Positions 51,875 through 60,533 of a stretch of DNA of 64,000 nt are shown here, one piece after another. A program made the translations under genes and the position numbers. Position 1 is the stretch's first letter, and each line of letters starts with the position of its first letter. Below the pieces are notes generated by a model. The model was not told where the DNA came from. It searched no databases and saw nothing but the letters and a program-made list of their open reading frames with translations. The DNA is taken from NCBI GenBank assembly GCA_026391455.1, contig JAPLEH010000035.1, forward strand, positions 124,001 to 188,000. Direction: 5' to 3'. This DNA comes from Bacteroidota bacterium (lineage in GTDB: Bacteria > Bacteroidota > Bacteroidia > Chitinophagales > Chitinophagaceae).

Positions 51875-54280
51875 TCAGAGGCGCATCCGGCTGGCCAGTA
51901 AACTGCTGGTACCGAAGGTGATAAGTAAAATGCTCAGTGAGCTGCTCGGCATAAGGATGGCCGCAATGAGCGGAGAGAGATTGCCCTGTACGGCAAAAAA
52001 TAATCCTATTATATTATATACAATGGATAATACAAAGCTGGCGATCACAATATTCCGGTTGGCCCGGCAAATGGCAAAGAATGTAGTGAGCCGGGAAAGC
52101 TGCCGGGCTTCAATAATGGCATCGCTCGAAGGCGTAAAGGTGTTGGTTTGTTCGGCCACAGCCACACCAATATCGCTTTGCTTCAGCGAAACAGCATCAT
52201 TCAATCCGTCGCCGATCATCATTACTTTTTCGCCCTGTTGCTGCAGGTGTTGAATATAATGAAGTTTGTCTTCCGGTTTCTGGTGAAAGAGCAGGGTAGT
52301 GCCTTTCCCAAAGAGTTGCTGCAGGTTTTTACGTTCTGTTTCATTGTCGCCGGAAATCACGGATAACCGGTAGTGGGGTTTTAGTTTTCTAACCAATACC
52401 GGAATAAAATCACGGTAATGATTCTGAAAATAAAAGGCACCGGCCAGCTTGTTTTCCAGGCTTACATATACGGCCGTACCAGCGGAGGAATTCTTTTTCC
52501 CGGATACATATTCAAAGGAGCCGATCTTCAGGAAGTCGCCTTCCACCAGGCCTTCAATTCCTTTGCCGGTGGTTTCTTTGAACCCATCCACTTTCAATCG
52601 TTTTCCATCGGAAAGATGTGATGCAAGTGCCCGGCTCAGGGGGTGTACTGAGCTGGCGGCCAGTGCCGCCACCTGCTGCAATTGATAAGCAGTAAGTGTG
52701 GTTCCTTCGTAGCGGATATCCTGTTGTTGGTTAGTAGTAAGGGTTCCGGTTTTGTCGAATACAATATGTGTGGTTTTGGCAATATCTTCGATGGTCTGGG
52801 CATTGCGTAAAAAGAAATGATTGCGGCCCAGTATGCGCAGGATATTTCCATTGGTAAACGTATTGGACAGGAGCAGCGCGCAGGGGCAGGCAATGATGAA
52901 TATAGAAGTAACAGCAGGCCACAACCGGGCCGGGTCAGTAATCTGCCAGTAGATTGCCGTGGCAAGTGCTATGCTAAGTACGATGTAGGTGAAATACCGG
53001 CTGAGCAGGTGTACAAAGGATACGTTTTTTTCAACGGTAGTTTTTTCTTTACCGGCACTGCCCTCGTTATTCCAGAGTTTAGTCAGGTAGCTTTGGGCCA
53101 CTTCTTTTACCACCAGCACTTCTATATTCCCTCCGGTTTGTTTGCCGCCGGCATAAACCAGTTCGCCTACTTCTTTCAGTACGGGCAGCGATTCGCCGGT
53201 TACAAAGCTATAATCGATAAACGCTTTTCCTTTTGTAAGAATACCATCGGCAGGGATCAGTTCTTCATGATGAATAAGCAGCGTTTGTCCGGGTTTAATA
53301 TCCGGCAGGGCAGTTGGTATTTCGGTTTCCTCGGTTAATACTGATACGGCAATGGGAAAATAGGAGGTGTAATCCCGTTCGAAGGATAATTGCCGGTAAG
53401 TTTTGTCTTGTAGTATGCGGCCTGCCAGCATAAAAAATACAATACCTGTCATGGAATCGAAATAGCCGCCACCCGTACCACTGAGTACTTCCCATGCACT
53501 GCGGATAAAGGTGATGATAATGGCCAGTGCGATAGGGGCATCAATATTCAGAAATTTATGCCGCAGGCTTTTCCACGACGATTCATAGAAAGGCAGGGAG
53601 GAATACAGCAATACCGGTATGGCCAATGCAAAATTGAGCCAACGGAAAATTCCCCGCAATCCCTCTTCACTCGCATCAATACCCAGGTATTCCGGAAAGC
53701 TCATAAGCATGATATTGCCAAAGCAAAATCCGGCTATACCTAACTGATAGACCATGCTTTTATTGATCGCTGGTCTCTTTTGTTTAAGGTCATTGAGGCT
53801 GATATAGGGTTCATACCCGATGCTGGTAAGCAGTTCGGCGATGCGCCGCAGGCTGGTTTGTGGCGTTTGAAAAATGATTTCCGCTTCTTTGCGGGTAAAG
53901 TTTACCTTGGAGGAAATAACCGAATCATCCAGCCGGTGCAGGTTTTCCAGCAGGTAGAGGCAGGAACTACAGTGCATTTGCGGAAGGTAAAAAGTAACAT
54001 GCACCTGGTTCTCATTGCGGAAGCTGATCAGTTGTTGCTGTAACTTTTCATCGTCCAGAAAGGCAAATTTGTCTTTGCGAACATGAATTCGCTGGTTGAG
54101 GCCTGGGTTTTTGTTCAGGGCATAGTAATCGCAGAGGTCGTTTTGGTTCAGGATATGGAATACCATTTTGCAGCCTTCGCAGCAAAACACTTTATCATCT
54201 GTATGAATAAGCGTGTCAGCGCAGGTTTCACCGCAGTGATAACAGCGTAGTTGTTCGTTGGTGGCAATGCCTTTCACCAT
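51875..54280 (-). CDS. ccoI: CcoI-type copper-translocating P-type ATPase
   Basis: An 801-residue P1B-type ATPase. The N-terminus has a Cys-rich metal-binding domain (CYHCGETC, CCEGCKMVF) and a degenerate heavy-metal domain with HCSSCLYLLENL. Then come the membrane CPC motif (CPCALLLS), the phosphorylated Asp (DKTGTLT), TGES actuator loop, HPLSRAL and GDGLNDAVSL. The family supplies copper to the cbb3 oxidase. It heads the oxidase cluster; upstream is a TGAT-N4-ATCA palindrome. Confidence 0.94.
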   Translation of the reverse strand: MVKGIATNEQLRCYHCGETCADTLIHTDDKVFCCEGCKMVFHILNQNDLCDYYALNKNPGLNQRIHVRKDKFAFLDDEKLQQQLISFRNENQVHVTFYLPQMHCSSCLYLLENLHRLDDSVISSKVNFTRKEAEIIFQTPQTSLRRIAELLTSIGYEPYISLNDLKQKRPAINKSMVYQLGIAGFCFGNIMLMSFPEYLGIDASEEGLRGIFRWLNFALAIPVLLYSSLPFYESSWKSLRHKFLNIDAPIALAIIITFIRSAWEVLSGTGGGYFDSMTGIVFFMLAGRILQDKTYRQLSFERDYTSYFPIAVSVLTEETEIPTALPDIKPGQTLLIHHEELIPADGILTKGKAFIDYSFVTGESLPVLKEVGELVYAGGKQTGGNIEVLVVKEVAQSYLTKLWNNEGSAGKEKTTVEKNVSFVHLLSRYFTYIVLSIALATAIYWQITDPARLWPAVTSIFIIACPCALLLSNTFTNGNILRILGRNHFFLRNAQTIEDIAKTTHIVFDKTGTLTTNQQQDIRYEGTTLTAYQLQQVAALAASSVHPLSRALASHLSDGKRLKVDGFKETTGKGIEGLVEGDFLKIGSFEYVSGKKNSSAGTAVYVSLENKLAGAFYFQNHYRDFIPVLVRKLKPHYRLSVISGDNETERKNLQQLFGKGTTLLFHQKPEDKLHYIQHLQQQGEKVMMIGDGLNDAVSLKQSDIGVAVAEQTNTFTPSSDAIIEARQLSRLTTFFAICRANRNIVIASFVLSIVYNIIGLFFAVQGNLSPLIAAILMPSSSLSILLITFGTSSLLASRMRL

Positions 54281-54350
54281 AAGAGAAAATATGGGCGCTA
54301 AAATAAACGGGCATCCCGGGTAGCAGGATGAGCAAGTTCACTGCAAAAAG

Positions 54351-54362
54351 TGATTTTCATCA
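54351..54362. promoter_or_regulatory. FNR/CRP-like palindrome TGAT-N4-ATCA
   Basis: TGATTTTCATCA, the core of an FNR-type site (TTGAT-N4-ATCAA), lies 71-82 bases upstream of ccoI and 146-157 bases upstream of the receiver-Crp/Fnr gene, in their shared divergent spacer. The flanking positions do not match the full consensus. Confidence 0.45.
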
Positions 54363-54411
54363 GGCAGCGGGTTTTGATTACTTTTACTTTGCAACCCTGC
54401 TTTGAACGGAG

Positions 54412-54507
54412 AACTAACAACGAGTAACCAGTGACCAACTTATTCAACTTATGTAACCTATGCAACTTATGTAACTTCTTCAACCTCTTAAACTAACAAC
54501 CAACTCC
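54412..54507. repeat. Array with 7- and 9-base periods upstream of the receiver-Crp/Fnr gene
   Basis: Four 7-base units (such as AACTAAC) are followed by six 9-base units ending in AAC (TTATTCAAC, TTATGTAAC and variants), and then AAC-rich sequence up to the ATG at 54508. It makes up almost the whole leader of the downstream gene. Confidence 0.8.
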
Positions 54508-55569
54508 ATGACACAACGCAAAATCCTGATCATAGACGATAACGAAGACATCCGGGAGAATACAGCTGAAATTCTGATGCTCGGTGGCTACAAAACCATC
54601 ACTGCCGAAAATGGTAAGAAAGGAGTGGAAGCTGCGCTGGCAGAAAAACCGGACCTGATCGTATGCGATATCATGATGCCAGAACTGGATGGATATGGCG
54701 TATTGCATCTTTTACGCAAGAATCCGGAAACAGAAGATATCCCCCTTATCTTTTTGACGGCCAAAGCTGAACGCAGTGATCTTCGTAAGGGTATGGAAAT
54801 GGGAGCTGATGATTATGTGACCAAACCTTTTGAAGAACTGGAACTGATGAATGCGATCGAATCGAGGTTCAAAAAGCTGGAGGTCATCAAAAAGAAATAT
54901 GCTCCGAGCGGAAAAGGATTGAGTGATCTGGCTAATGATTTGCGTGAGAGCGGATTGATGAGTCTGAATCTGGATAATTACAGTTCTGAACTCTATTCCA
55001 AAAAACAACTCATATATGCAGAGGGCAAGCGCCCCCGTTTTTTATATTATGTGGTAAAGGGGAAGGTTAAGGGTTACAAAACGCATGAAGATGGAAAGGA
55101 GTATATCACCGACCTGTACAGCGATGGTGATTTTATCGGCTACCCGGCGTTGATCGAAGAAAAAAATTATGACGATTCTGCGTCTGCTCTCGAAGAAAGT
55201 GAGATCATACAAATACCGCGCGATGATTTTCAGCAACTCATTGAAGGGGATATCACCGTGGCGGCCAAATTCATCCGTATTATTACCCAGAATGTAAAAG
55301 AAAAGGAAGAACGATTACTCAGCCTTGCCTATAGCTCTTTACGTAAGCGGGTCGCTAAAGCATTGGTGGATATACATGGCAAATTCAATGCAGCCGGAGA
55401 AAATAAACCCATTGAGATATCCCGCGAAGACATTGCGCACTATGTGGGTACGGCTACCGAGTCACTGATCCGCACGCTGAGTGATTTTAAATCAGAGAAA
55501 CTCATTGAGATCAAAGAAGGAAAGATCAGTATTGTGAATTTGGAGAAGTTGAAGCACCTTTTGTATTAA
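54508..55569 (+). CDS. Receiver domain fused to Crp/Fnr transcription factor
   Basis: A 353-residue regulator. The N-terminal receiver (about 1-120) has D10-D11, phospho-acceptor Asp54 (VCDIMMPE), Thr in FLTAKAE and Lys in VTKPFEE. A cyclic-nucleotide-like beta-roll (about 150-265; LIYAEGKRPRFLYYVVKGKVKGY in outline; GDFIGYPALIEE) and a Crp-type winged helix (about 290-350; SREDIAHYVGTATESLIRTLSDF) follow. No Fnr-type Cys cluster is seen. It is divergent from ccoI with an FNR-like palindrome between, so it probably controls the oxidase genes, perhaps when phosphorylated by the orphan PAS kinase at 43.8 kb. Confidence 0.93.
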   Translation: MTQRKILIIDDNEDIRENTAEILMLGGYKTITAENGKKGVEAALAEKPDLIVCDIMMPELDGYGVLHLLRKNPETEDIPLIFLTAKAERSDLRKGMEMGADDYVTKPFEELELMNAIESRFKKLEVIKKKYAPSGKGLSDLANDLRESGLMSLNLDNYSSELYSKKQLIYAEGKRPRFLYYVVKGKVKGYKTHEDGKEYITDLYSDGDFIGYPALIEEKNYDDSASALEESEIIQIPRDDFQQLIEGDITVAAKFIRIITQNVKEKEERLLSLAYSSLRKRVAKALVDIHGKFNAAGENKPIEISREDIAHYVGTATESLIRTLSDFKSEKLIEIKEGKISIVNLEKLKHLLY

Positions 55570-55612
55570 TTAAGAATTAAGAGGTATGAGTTTATAATTA
55601 TGAATGGATGCA

Positions 55613-57349
55613 TTAATGATCATAACTGATCACGTTGATGAGTTCCCATTTGTCTCCTGATTTTTTCCAGACATGAACAAACTTCGGACGGCTGTCCAAT
55701 CGTTCTGCTTGCCCGGGTTCGGTTACATAAAATGTATGAATTCCGGTCTCAATTGCGCCGAAACCGGGTACAGGATATACATCGAGCGACTCCCTTACGA
55801 GTTCTCTTCTCATTTTTTTGTCACTATTGAAATTATCTGTAAACAGCCTTATGTTTTCGCTAAATCTTGTTAGCCCCGTTTTGTCGTGATAAAAGCTCAG
55901 TTCAGGGCTAAAGAGTGATTTTAATTTATCAATATCACGTGTGTTGAACGCATCGCCAAACAGGCTGTCCATTTTCAGCACTTCATTAAAAAGCTGGCCG
56001 TTGTTTTCCCCCGTTCTTATGGCTTTCATGTTTCTACCCCCCTGTATCAGTGTGAGTGTGTCAATGTTACCTGTGTTGTTTTCAGTAAATAATAACGTTG
56101 CTTCAAAGGCTTTCAGGAAGAATTTGTTTTTTTCGTAGAGAAATATTTCAAATTTATCAACATCGCCCACCCGTTGGGCATAAAGATGATTTTCAGTTGT
56201 ATAAATATGCATGATAAAATCGGGATTAAAGGAATAGAAACCGGAGTATGTTTTCATCAAACCAGTACCCATGGTAATTTCCTGTCTTATTTCCGGCAGT
56301 CGAAAAGGTTTGTCGTAGAGAACGGAAAGTAATGCTTTTGTGATCGTATCAATATCCGGATTGGCCATATTATTCAGTAATATGATGCAGGTATTGTCTT
56401 TTTCTATACGGTAAATATTGGATGTAAATCCCGGTATAGAACCATTATGGAAAACGGCTTTTTTTTGATCAAAGGAGTCGATCACCCACCCGAAGCCAAA
56501 GCTATTTTTGTTGGGCGTAAAGGCCTTTGCTTTGGAACTGTTTGATATGATCTTATTGTTTTGTAAACCAAGGTGCCATTTAAGGAGGTCAGTGGTAGTG
56601 GAATACATCGCACCACCCGAAAAGGAAATGGTGGAATCCACTGTCATGGCTGTCTTTGTGTTGTTATCTGATATGGCTGTGTAGCCGGTGGCTTTTTGGG
56701 CATGATGCAGGTTTTTAAAATCGAAACCGCTTTCCGTCATTTGGAGTGGTGTAAATATTCTTTCCCGCACTACCGATTCATAGCTTCTTTTGGTTATTTT
56801 TTCAATGATATAGCCCAGCAGCAGGTATCCGGAGTTGCAGTATTTCATCTGGCTGCCTGGCGTAAATTCCAGTGGTTTATTTTTAAAAAGGGCCATCATC
56901 GCTTCTTTTGTCTGTCCCTTCTCCAGACCCGACTGCATGAAGGATTCATCGTCGGTATAATTATATATTCCGGATGTATGTGTAAGCAAATGATACAGGG
57001 TTATACTATCACCCTTGGGATAATCAGGGAAATAGACAGAGAGATTGTCGGACAGTTTTAATTTGCCCTGTTCCTGAAGTTTTAAAATGATGGTGGCCGT
57101 GAATTGTTTGGTGACAGATCCGATCTGAAAAATTGTGGCACTATAGTTTTTTCGTTTATCGGCAGCCTGGCTATACCCATATCCGCGGTGAAGTAGTACC
57201 TGGCCTTTATGGTAAATCAATGCGCTTCCATTAAACCGATTAAGGCGTGCATAAGTGGATAATACGTCGTCCAGTTTCTCTTCCTTGGTTTGGCTAAAGG
57301 CAGGATTAATAGCGATGATGGCAAGGAGAACAAGCAGGCTTTTTTTCAT
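55613..57349 (-). CDS. Serine hydrolase (class C beta-lactamase family) with C-terminal SnoaL-like domain
   Basis: A 578-residue exported protein with a signal peptide (about 1-20). The beta-lactamase/DD-peptidase domain (about 25-345) has the nucleophile Ser78 in SVTK, YCN as the YxN motif, and HNGSIPGF as the third motif. After a linker beta domain, residues about 455-578 form a SnoaL/DUF4440-like domain (LFGDAFNTRDIDKLKSLFSPE in outline; HVWKKSGDKWELI). The two-domain combination suggests an esterase or peptidase with a ligand-binding module. Substrate unknown. Confidence 0.88.
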   Translation of the reverse strand: MKKSLLVLLAIIAINPAFSQTKEEKLDDVLSTYARLNRFNGSALIYHKGQVLLHRGYGYSQAADKRKNYSATIFQIGSVTKQFTATIILKLQEQGKLKLSDNLSVYFPDYPKGDSITLYHLLTHTSGIYNYTDDESFMQSGLEKGQTKEAMMALFKNKPLEFTPGSQMKYCNSGYLLLGYIIEKITKRSYESVVRERIFTPLQMTESGFDFKNLHHAQKATGYTAISDNNTKTAMTVDSTISFSGGAMYSTTTDLLKWHLGLQNNKIISNSSKAKAFTPNKNSFGFGWVIDSFDQKKAVFHNGSIPGFTSNIYRIEKDNTCIILLNNMANPDIDTITKALLSVLYDKPFRLPEIRQEITMGTGLMKTYSGFYSFNPDFIMHIYTTENHLYAQRVGDVDKFEIFLYEKNKFFLKAFEATLLFTENNTGNIDTLTLIQGGRNMKAIRTGENNGQLFNEVLKMDSLFGDAFNTRDIDKLKSLFSPELSFYHDKTGLTRFSENIRLFTDNFNSDKKMRRELVRESLDVYPVPGFGAIETGIHTFYVTEPGQAERLDSRPKFVHVWKKSGDKWELINVISYDH

Positions 57350-57665
57350 ACTTTGGTAAATATTATTAAAATTACGTAACTATGTATAGCCTAATACTAT
57401 ATTTTACATAGGCGGTAAAAGCTATACGATTATTTTACTGGCCGAGGAGGCGCGATAATATAAAATGCTGGTTTAAAAAGTTTTACTCAAAAGTATTGGC
57501 AGGATAATCTATTACGTTTTCTGTTACCTTTTCTAAATGATAGGCCGAAAAGCCGATTATTATCGTTGGCTGAATAAATATGTAGTTACAAAGGAAGTGC
57601 TTGTACAATCCCATTTGTTAACAACTTTAGCTTACCGCTGTGATATTGAAGGACTAAATCGTGGC
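57350..57665. other. Spacer between two minus-strand hydrolase genes
   Basis: A 316-base AT-rich stretch. The only coding possibility is a 50-codon plus-strand ORF at 57537-57689, listed separately at low confidence. No terminator or clear promoter was found. Confidence 0.5.
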
Positions 57666-57689
57666 TTAACGCTTTTCAGCCAACCTTAA
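57537..57689 (+). CDS. Possible small ORF (50 residues)
   Basis: ATG 57537 to TAA 57687-57689, protein-like composition (ADYYRWLNKYVVTKEVLV), overlapping the end of the hydrolase gene by 24 bases. A -7-like box TACGTTTT lies at 57513-57520. I do not recognise a family and it may be chance. Confidence 0.2.
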   Translation: MIGRKADYYRWLNKYVVTKEVLVQSHLLTTLAYRCDIEGLNRGLTLFSQP

Positions 57690-58613
57690 TTTTTCCCAAA
57701 TAAAAGGTTTCAAGGGTCCCCAGTAAGGGCCGCCCAATTCGAGCCATACGGTATGGGTAAGGTTGGGTTGTGGATACACCGTACAGGAATTACCGGACGC
57801 ATTAATACGTTGCTGCGAATCTAATACATCCTGCCAGGTAGCGCCGGTACCGCCATCGAGTGGGTTTGCATGAAACATCAGCACGGGCGAATCGCCTGCA
57901 TTATAGGTGAGGGTAAATCCGGTGATATCATCTAACCGGAGGGTGGCGCCCGTTGCGATAGCCCCATTTACCCGCGTGGAATAGCCGGGAAAGTCGCTAA
58001 CGGAGGTGGCGGCATCTGCTTCGATGGCATTTACCAGCGACAAACCGCCACCGGCAGATGAGCCAAGCGTTAATACCCGCGTGGTATCAATATAATAAGT
58101 TTGGAAGTTCGCTTTTAAGAAGCGCACCGCATTACCCGCATCTTCCAGCGCATGGATGCGGGAGATAAGCCGCATCGTATCGTTGGTCTGGTTTTTTGTA
58201 AGCCGGTAGTTGATACTGGCTACTACATAACCGGCCCGGGCATAGCTGAGTGCCTGCTCGGTCATATCCGTTTTATCTCCGGTAATAAATCCCCCTCCAT
58301 GTATGAAAACGATCAGTGGTTGTTTGTTACCGGCTGAGGCATTCGGAGGTATGGCAATATCCATTTTCATCTGAAGGGTGTTGCTGGCCATTTCTGCCGT
58401 CTGAGTCAGGTTAGACGTATATTGATTATTGCGGAGGTTGGGCCGCGAGGAATAAATGATATCTCGGCTCACCCGCAATTGCCCATCCGTATATTGCATG
58501 CTTACATAGAGCCCGGTATCAGGTATCGGGGCTGTTTCTTCGGTGGCGTTTTTGCTGCATCCTGCCATTGCGAAACTGCCTAACAGGAAAATTCCGAATC
58601 TGTTTTTTTGCAT
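57666..58613 (-). CDS. Lipoprotein alpha/beta hydrolase (carboxylesterase-like)
   Basis: A 315-residue lipoprotein esterase. The lipobox is AMAGC (Cys19). The oxyanion-hole motif HGGGF (near residue 105) and the nucleophile elbow GSSAGG (Ser near 186) are intact; a catalytic His is in NLTHTVW near the C-terminus. The overall form matches hormone-sensitive-lipase/BD-FAE-type esterases. Substrate unknown, probably an ester in the periplasm. Confidence 0.88.
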   Translation of the reverse strand: MQKNRFGIFLLGSFAMAGCSKNATEETAPIPDTGLYVSMQYTDGQLRVSRDIIYSSRPNLRNNQYTSNLTQTAEMASNTLQMKMDIAIPPNASAGNKQPLIVFIHGGGFITGDKTDMTEQALSYARAGYVVASINYRLTKNQTNDTMRLISRIHALEDAGNAVRFLKANFQTYYIDTTRVLTLGSSAGGGLSLVNAIEADAATSVSDFPGYSTRVNGAIATGATLRLDDITGFTLTYNAGDSPVLMFHANPLDGGTGATWQDVLDSQQRINASGNSCTVYPQPNLTHTVWLELGGPYWGPLKPFIWEKLRLAEKR

Positions 58614-58759
58614 GGCGGTTGGACGATCGCATCAGTGATTAGTTTAAAAAAGGAGCAGGAAAAATTGTAGATAGATACCAGAAGATTATATTGTTCAACA
58701 ATCGATAATTGATTAAAGAATTTTGTTGAACATATACTGTATGCAGGTGCATGACCCGA

Positions 58760-59263
58760 TTATTCAGCGAGAAAATAGCCGCACCTTTTGCTTTCATAGT
58801 CAGCAAATAATTTTATCCACGTGAGAAACCGGCCATCTTTCTCCCATTGGCGGATACGTTTTAATAAGTTACGTACTTCCGTATTTCCTCCCAGGCATCC
58901 ATCCAGAAAGAATAAAGCAGTGCTGTCTTTTGCAAAAACTTTTGTCTCCGGTTTAAGCGGTTTTTTAAATATGCTTTGGATATAGGCATACGCATAAAGG
59001 CGAATACAGGCACTCGAATCGTAAAGGAGTGCTTCCAATTCGGCCGCAGTAGATCTGCTGGCGATATACAAGAATCGCGAACACTGGTAAGATAATTTTC
59101 CAAAGGCCCCCACATGCAGTGACTCAACGGAACCCTTCTTTCGCATCAGGTTTTTTGCGATAACAACTGAATCAACGGATGTGTTTTCCTGTGCAGAGAG
59201 AGAGCCGCAGCAGAGGAGCAGTAAGATGAATAGTATAATACGTTTTGAACCAGTCATTTTCAA
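58760..59263 (-). CDS. Exported protein of unknown function
   Basis: A 167-residue protein with a signal peptide (ILFILLLLCCGSLSAQ) and a helical mature part (STAAELEALLYDSSACIRLYAYAY in outline), suggestive of a HEAT-like unit. There are no known catalytic motifs. It follows the next gene by six bases, so the two are probably co-transcribed. Confidence 0.68.
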   Translation of the reverse strand: MKMTGSKRIILFILLLLCCGSLSAQENTSVDSVVIAKNLMRKKGSVESLHVGAFGKLSYQCSRFLYIASRSTAAELEALLYDSSACIRLYAYAYIQSIFKKPLKPETKVFAKDSTALFFLDGCLGGNTEVRNLLKRIRQWEKDGRFLTWIKLFADYESKRCGYFLAE

Positions 59264-59269
59264 TAATTA

Positions 59270-59683
59270 TCAATGCCCGCCCCAGTCAGGGTATTGTATC
59301 TCTGCCCATAATAGCTTGCGCTCAATGTCAATGATATAGATCCAGGAATTTTTTCCATTTGAACCCGTCTTGCAATACAAATTTGTCAGGTTATGGAAGT
59401 CTGGCAGGTGCTTTTTTAAATAAGTTTTACCCAGATACTGATTCGCATTGAAATTCTTTAGCTGTCCTAAATGGTATTTGTTCAAAAAAGTAACTAATTC
59501 GCTGCTATCAGTTTGTAAAGTGGTTGTCGTTAAGTATTCTCCATTATCGAAGGTTTCAATGACCCTGATCCCATCTGGAAATTTCATACCGCTGATGCGT
59601 TCGTAGTAGTTCTGTTCAAATGAAAGTCCGCATGAGAGTGAACCAACAGTAATAAGCAATAGTATATAGTATCGTACTGACAA
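59270..59683 (-). CDS. Lipoprotein of unknown function
   Basis: A 137-residue predicted lipoprotein (lipobox SLSC, Cys18) with no recognised family. The mature part mixes helices and strands (GIRVIETFDNGEYLTTTT, NSWIYIIDIERKLLW). It lies six bases before the 167-residue gene in the same direction, suggesting a two-gene unit. Confidence 0.68.
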   Translation of the reverse strand: MSVRYYILLLITVGSLSCGLSFEQNYYERISGMKFPDGIRVIETFDNGEYLTTTTLQTDSSELVTFLNKYHLGQLKNFNANQYLGKTYLKKHLPDFHNLTNLYCKTGSNGKNSWIYIIDIERKLLWAEIQYPDWGGH

Positions 59684-59867
59684 ATTGAAATATTTTCAGC
59701 GTTTGAATAAATAAAACCCAAATCCGGTTAAAGAACAAACGTTTTTTTTGCGAATTGTATTGGGTAGTCAGTTTAAAATTACAAAACCGGCTTCCGTATT
59801 GCATATAGCAGCCTGCTGTTGTGATGGGCCGGGGTAATAAGTAACGGTCTGCTCTTTTCTTACAATT

Positions 59868-60422
59868 TTATTCACCATCATCATATACCCACCACTTCTC
59901 TCCATGCTGCTTTTCCAATTTTTTGACTTTATCTATTCTGATTTTTATAGCCTCAAAATCCGCAGAATGGCAAAATCCTAATAATGGGTGTTCTTTTGAG
60001 AGTGTTGAAAATTTTCCGGATAAACTGTGTAAAGAATATACAATTTCCGGTACTGTTTCGGAAAATGAAAAAACACAAAGATGTTTATGCCCGTGGTTGA
60101 TCTCTTCCATGGGATACCACGCCTCATAAATACTTTGCGTCAGTTCAAACTCCGTATGTGCAACATGCGAAGGGTCATCCAGCCGGAAGATTGTGTCCAT
60201 TTTTTTCGGTATCGGGAAGTCAGCATAGGCATAGAGGGTAAAAACAGCGATCTCGTTTTTGGCCGGTTTCCAGTTAATGTATTTAGTATATGCATCCCCT
60301 TTTTCTTTGTCTTTACAACGAATGATGCATTCATTTTGCCAGATTGCAAGTGATTTGACGGAGAAATAATCCTGGGCAAATAAATAACGACCATGTGGCT
60401 TGCAGTCTTCTTCTTTTAGCAT
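59868..60422 (-). CDS. Cytosolic protein of unknown function
   Basis: A 184-residue protein without a signal peptide. The start at 60422 (MLKEEDCKPHGRY) is preferred over 60452. It has several aromatic and charged conserved-looking blocks (EAWYPMEEINHGHKH, SKEHPLLGFCHSADFEAIK). I do not recognise the family. Confidence 0.65.
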   Translation of the reverse strand: MLKEEDCKPHGRYLFAQDYFSVKSLAIWQNECIIRCKDKEKGDAYTKYINWKPAKNEIAVFTLYAYADFPIPKKMDTIFRLDDPSHVAHTEFELTQSIYEAWYPMEEINHGHKHLCVFSFSETVPEIVYSLHSLSGKFSTLSKEHPLLGFCHSADFEAIKIRIDKVKKLEKQHGEKWWVYDDGE

Positions 60423-60533
60423 AATACTTATACGAACGTGTGAGAAAATCAATAAATGGAACCTTTCTAAAGGTACAAAAGGTCAGCGATTTTGAACAGT
60501 AAGATATGATCAAGTACCGGCACCCTATAGATT

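Noticed and set aside
54298-54483. Minus-strand ORF encoding a K-L-H tripeptide repeat
   Set aside because: The repeat comes from the 9-base DNA array read in a chance frame; no promoter or conserved feature.
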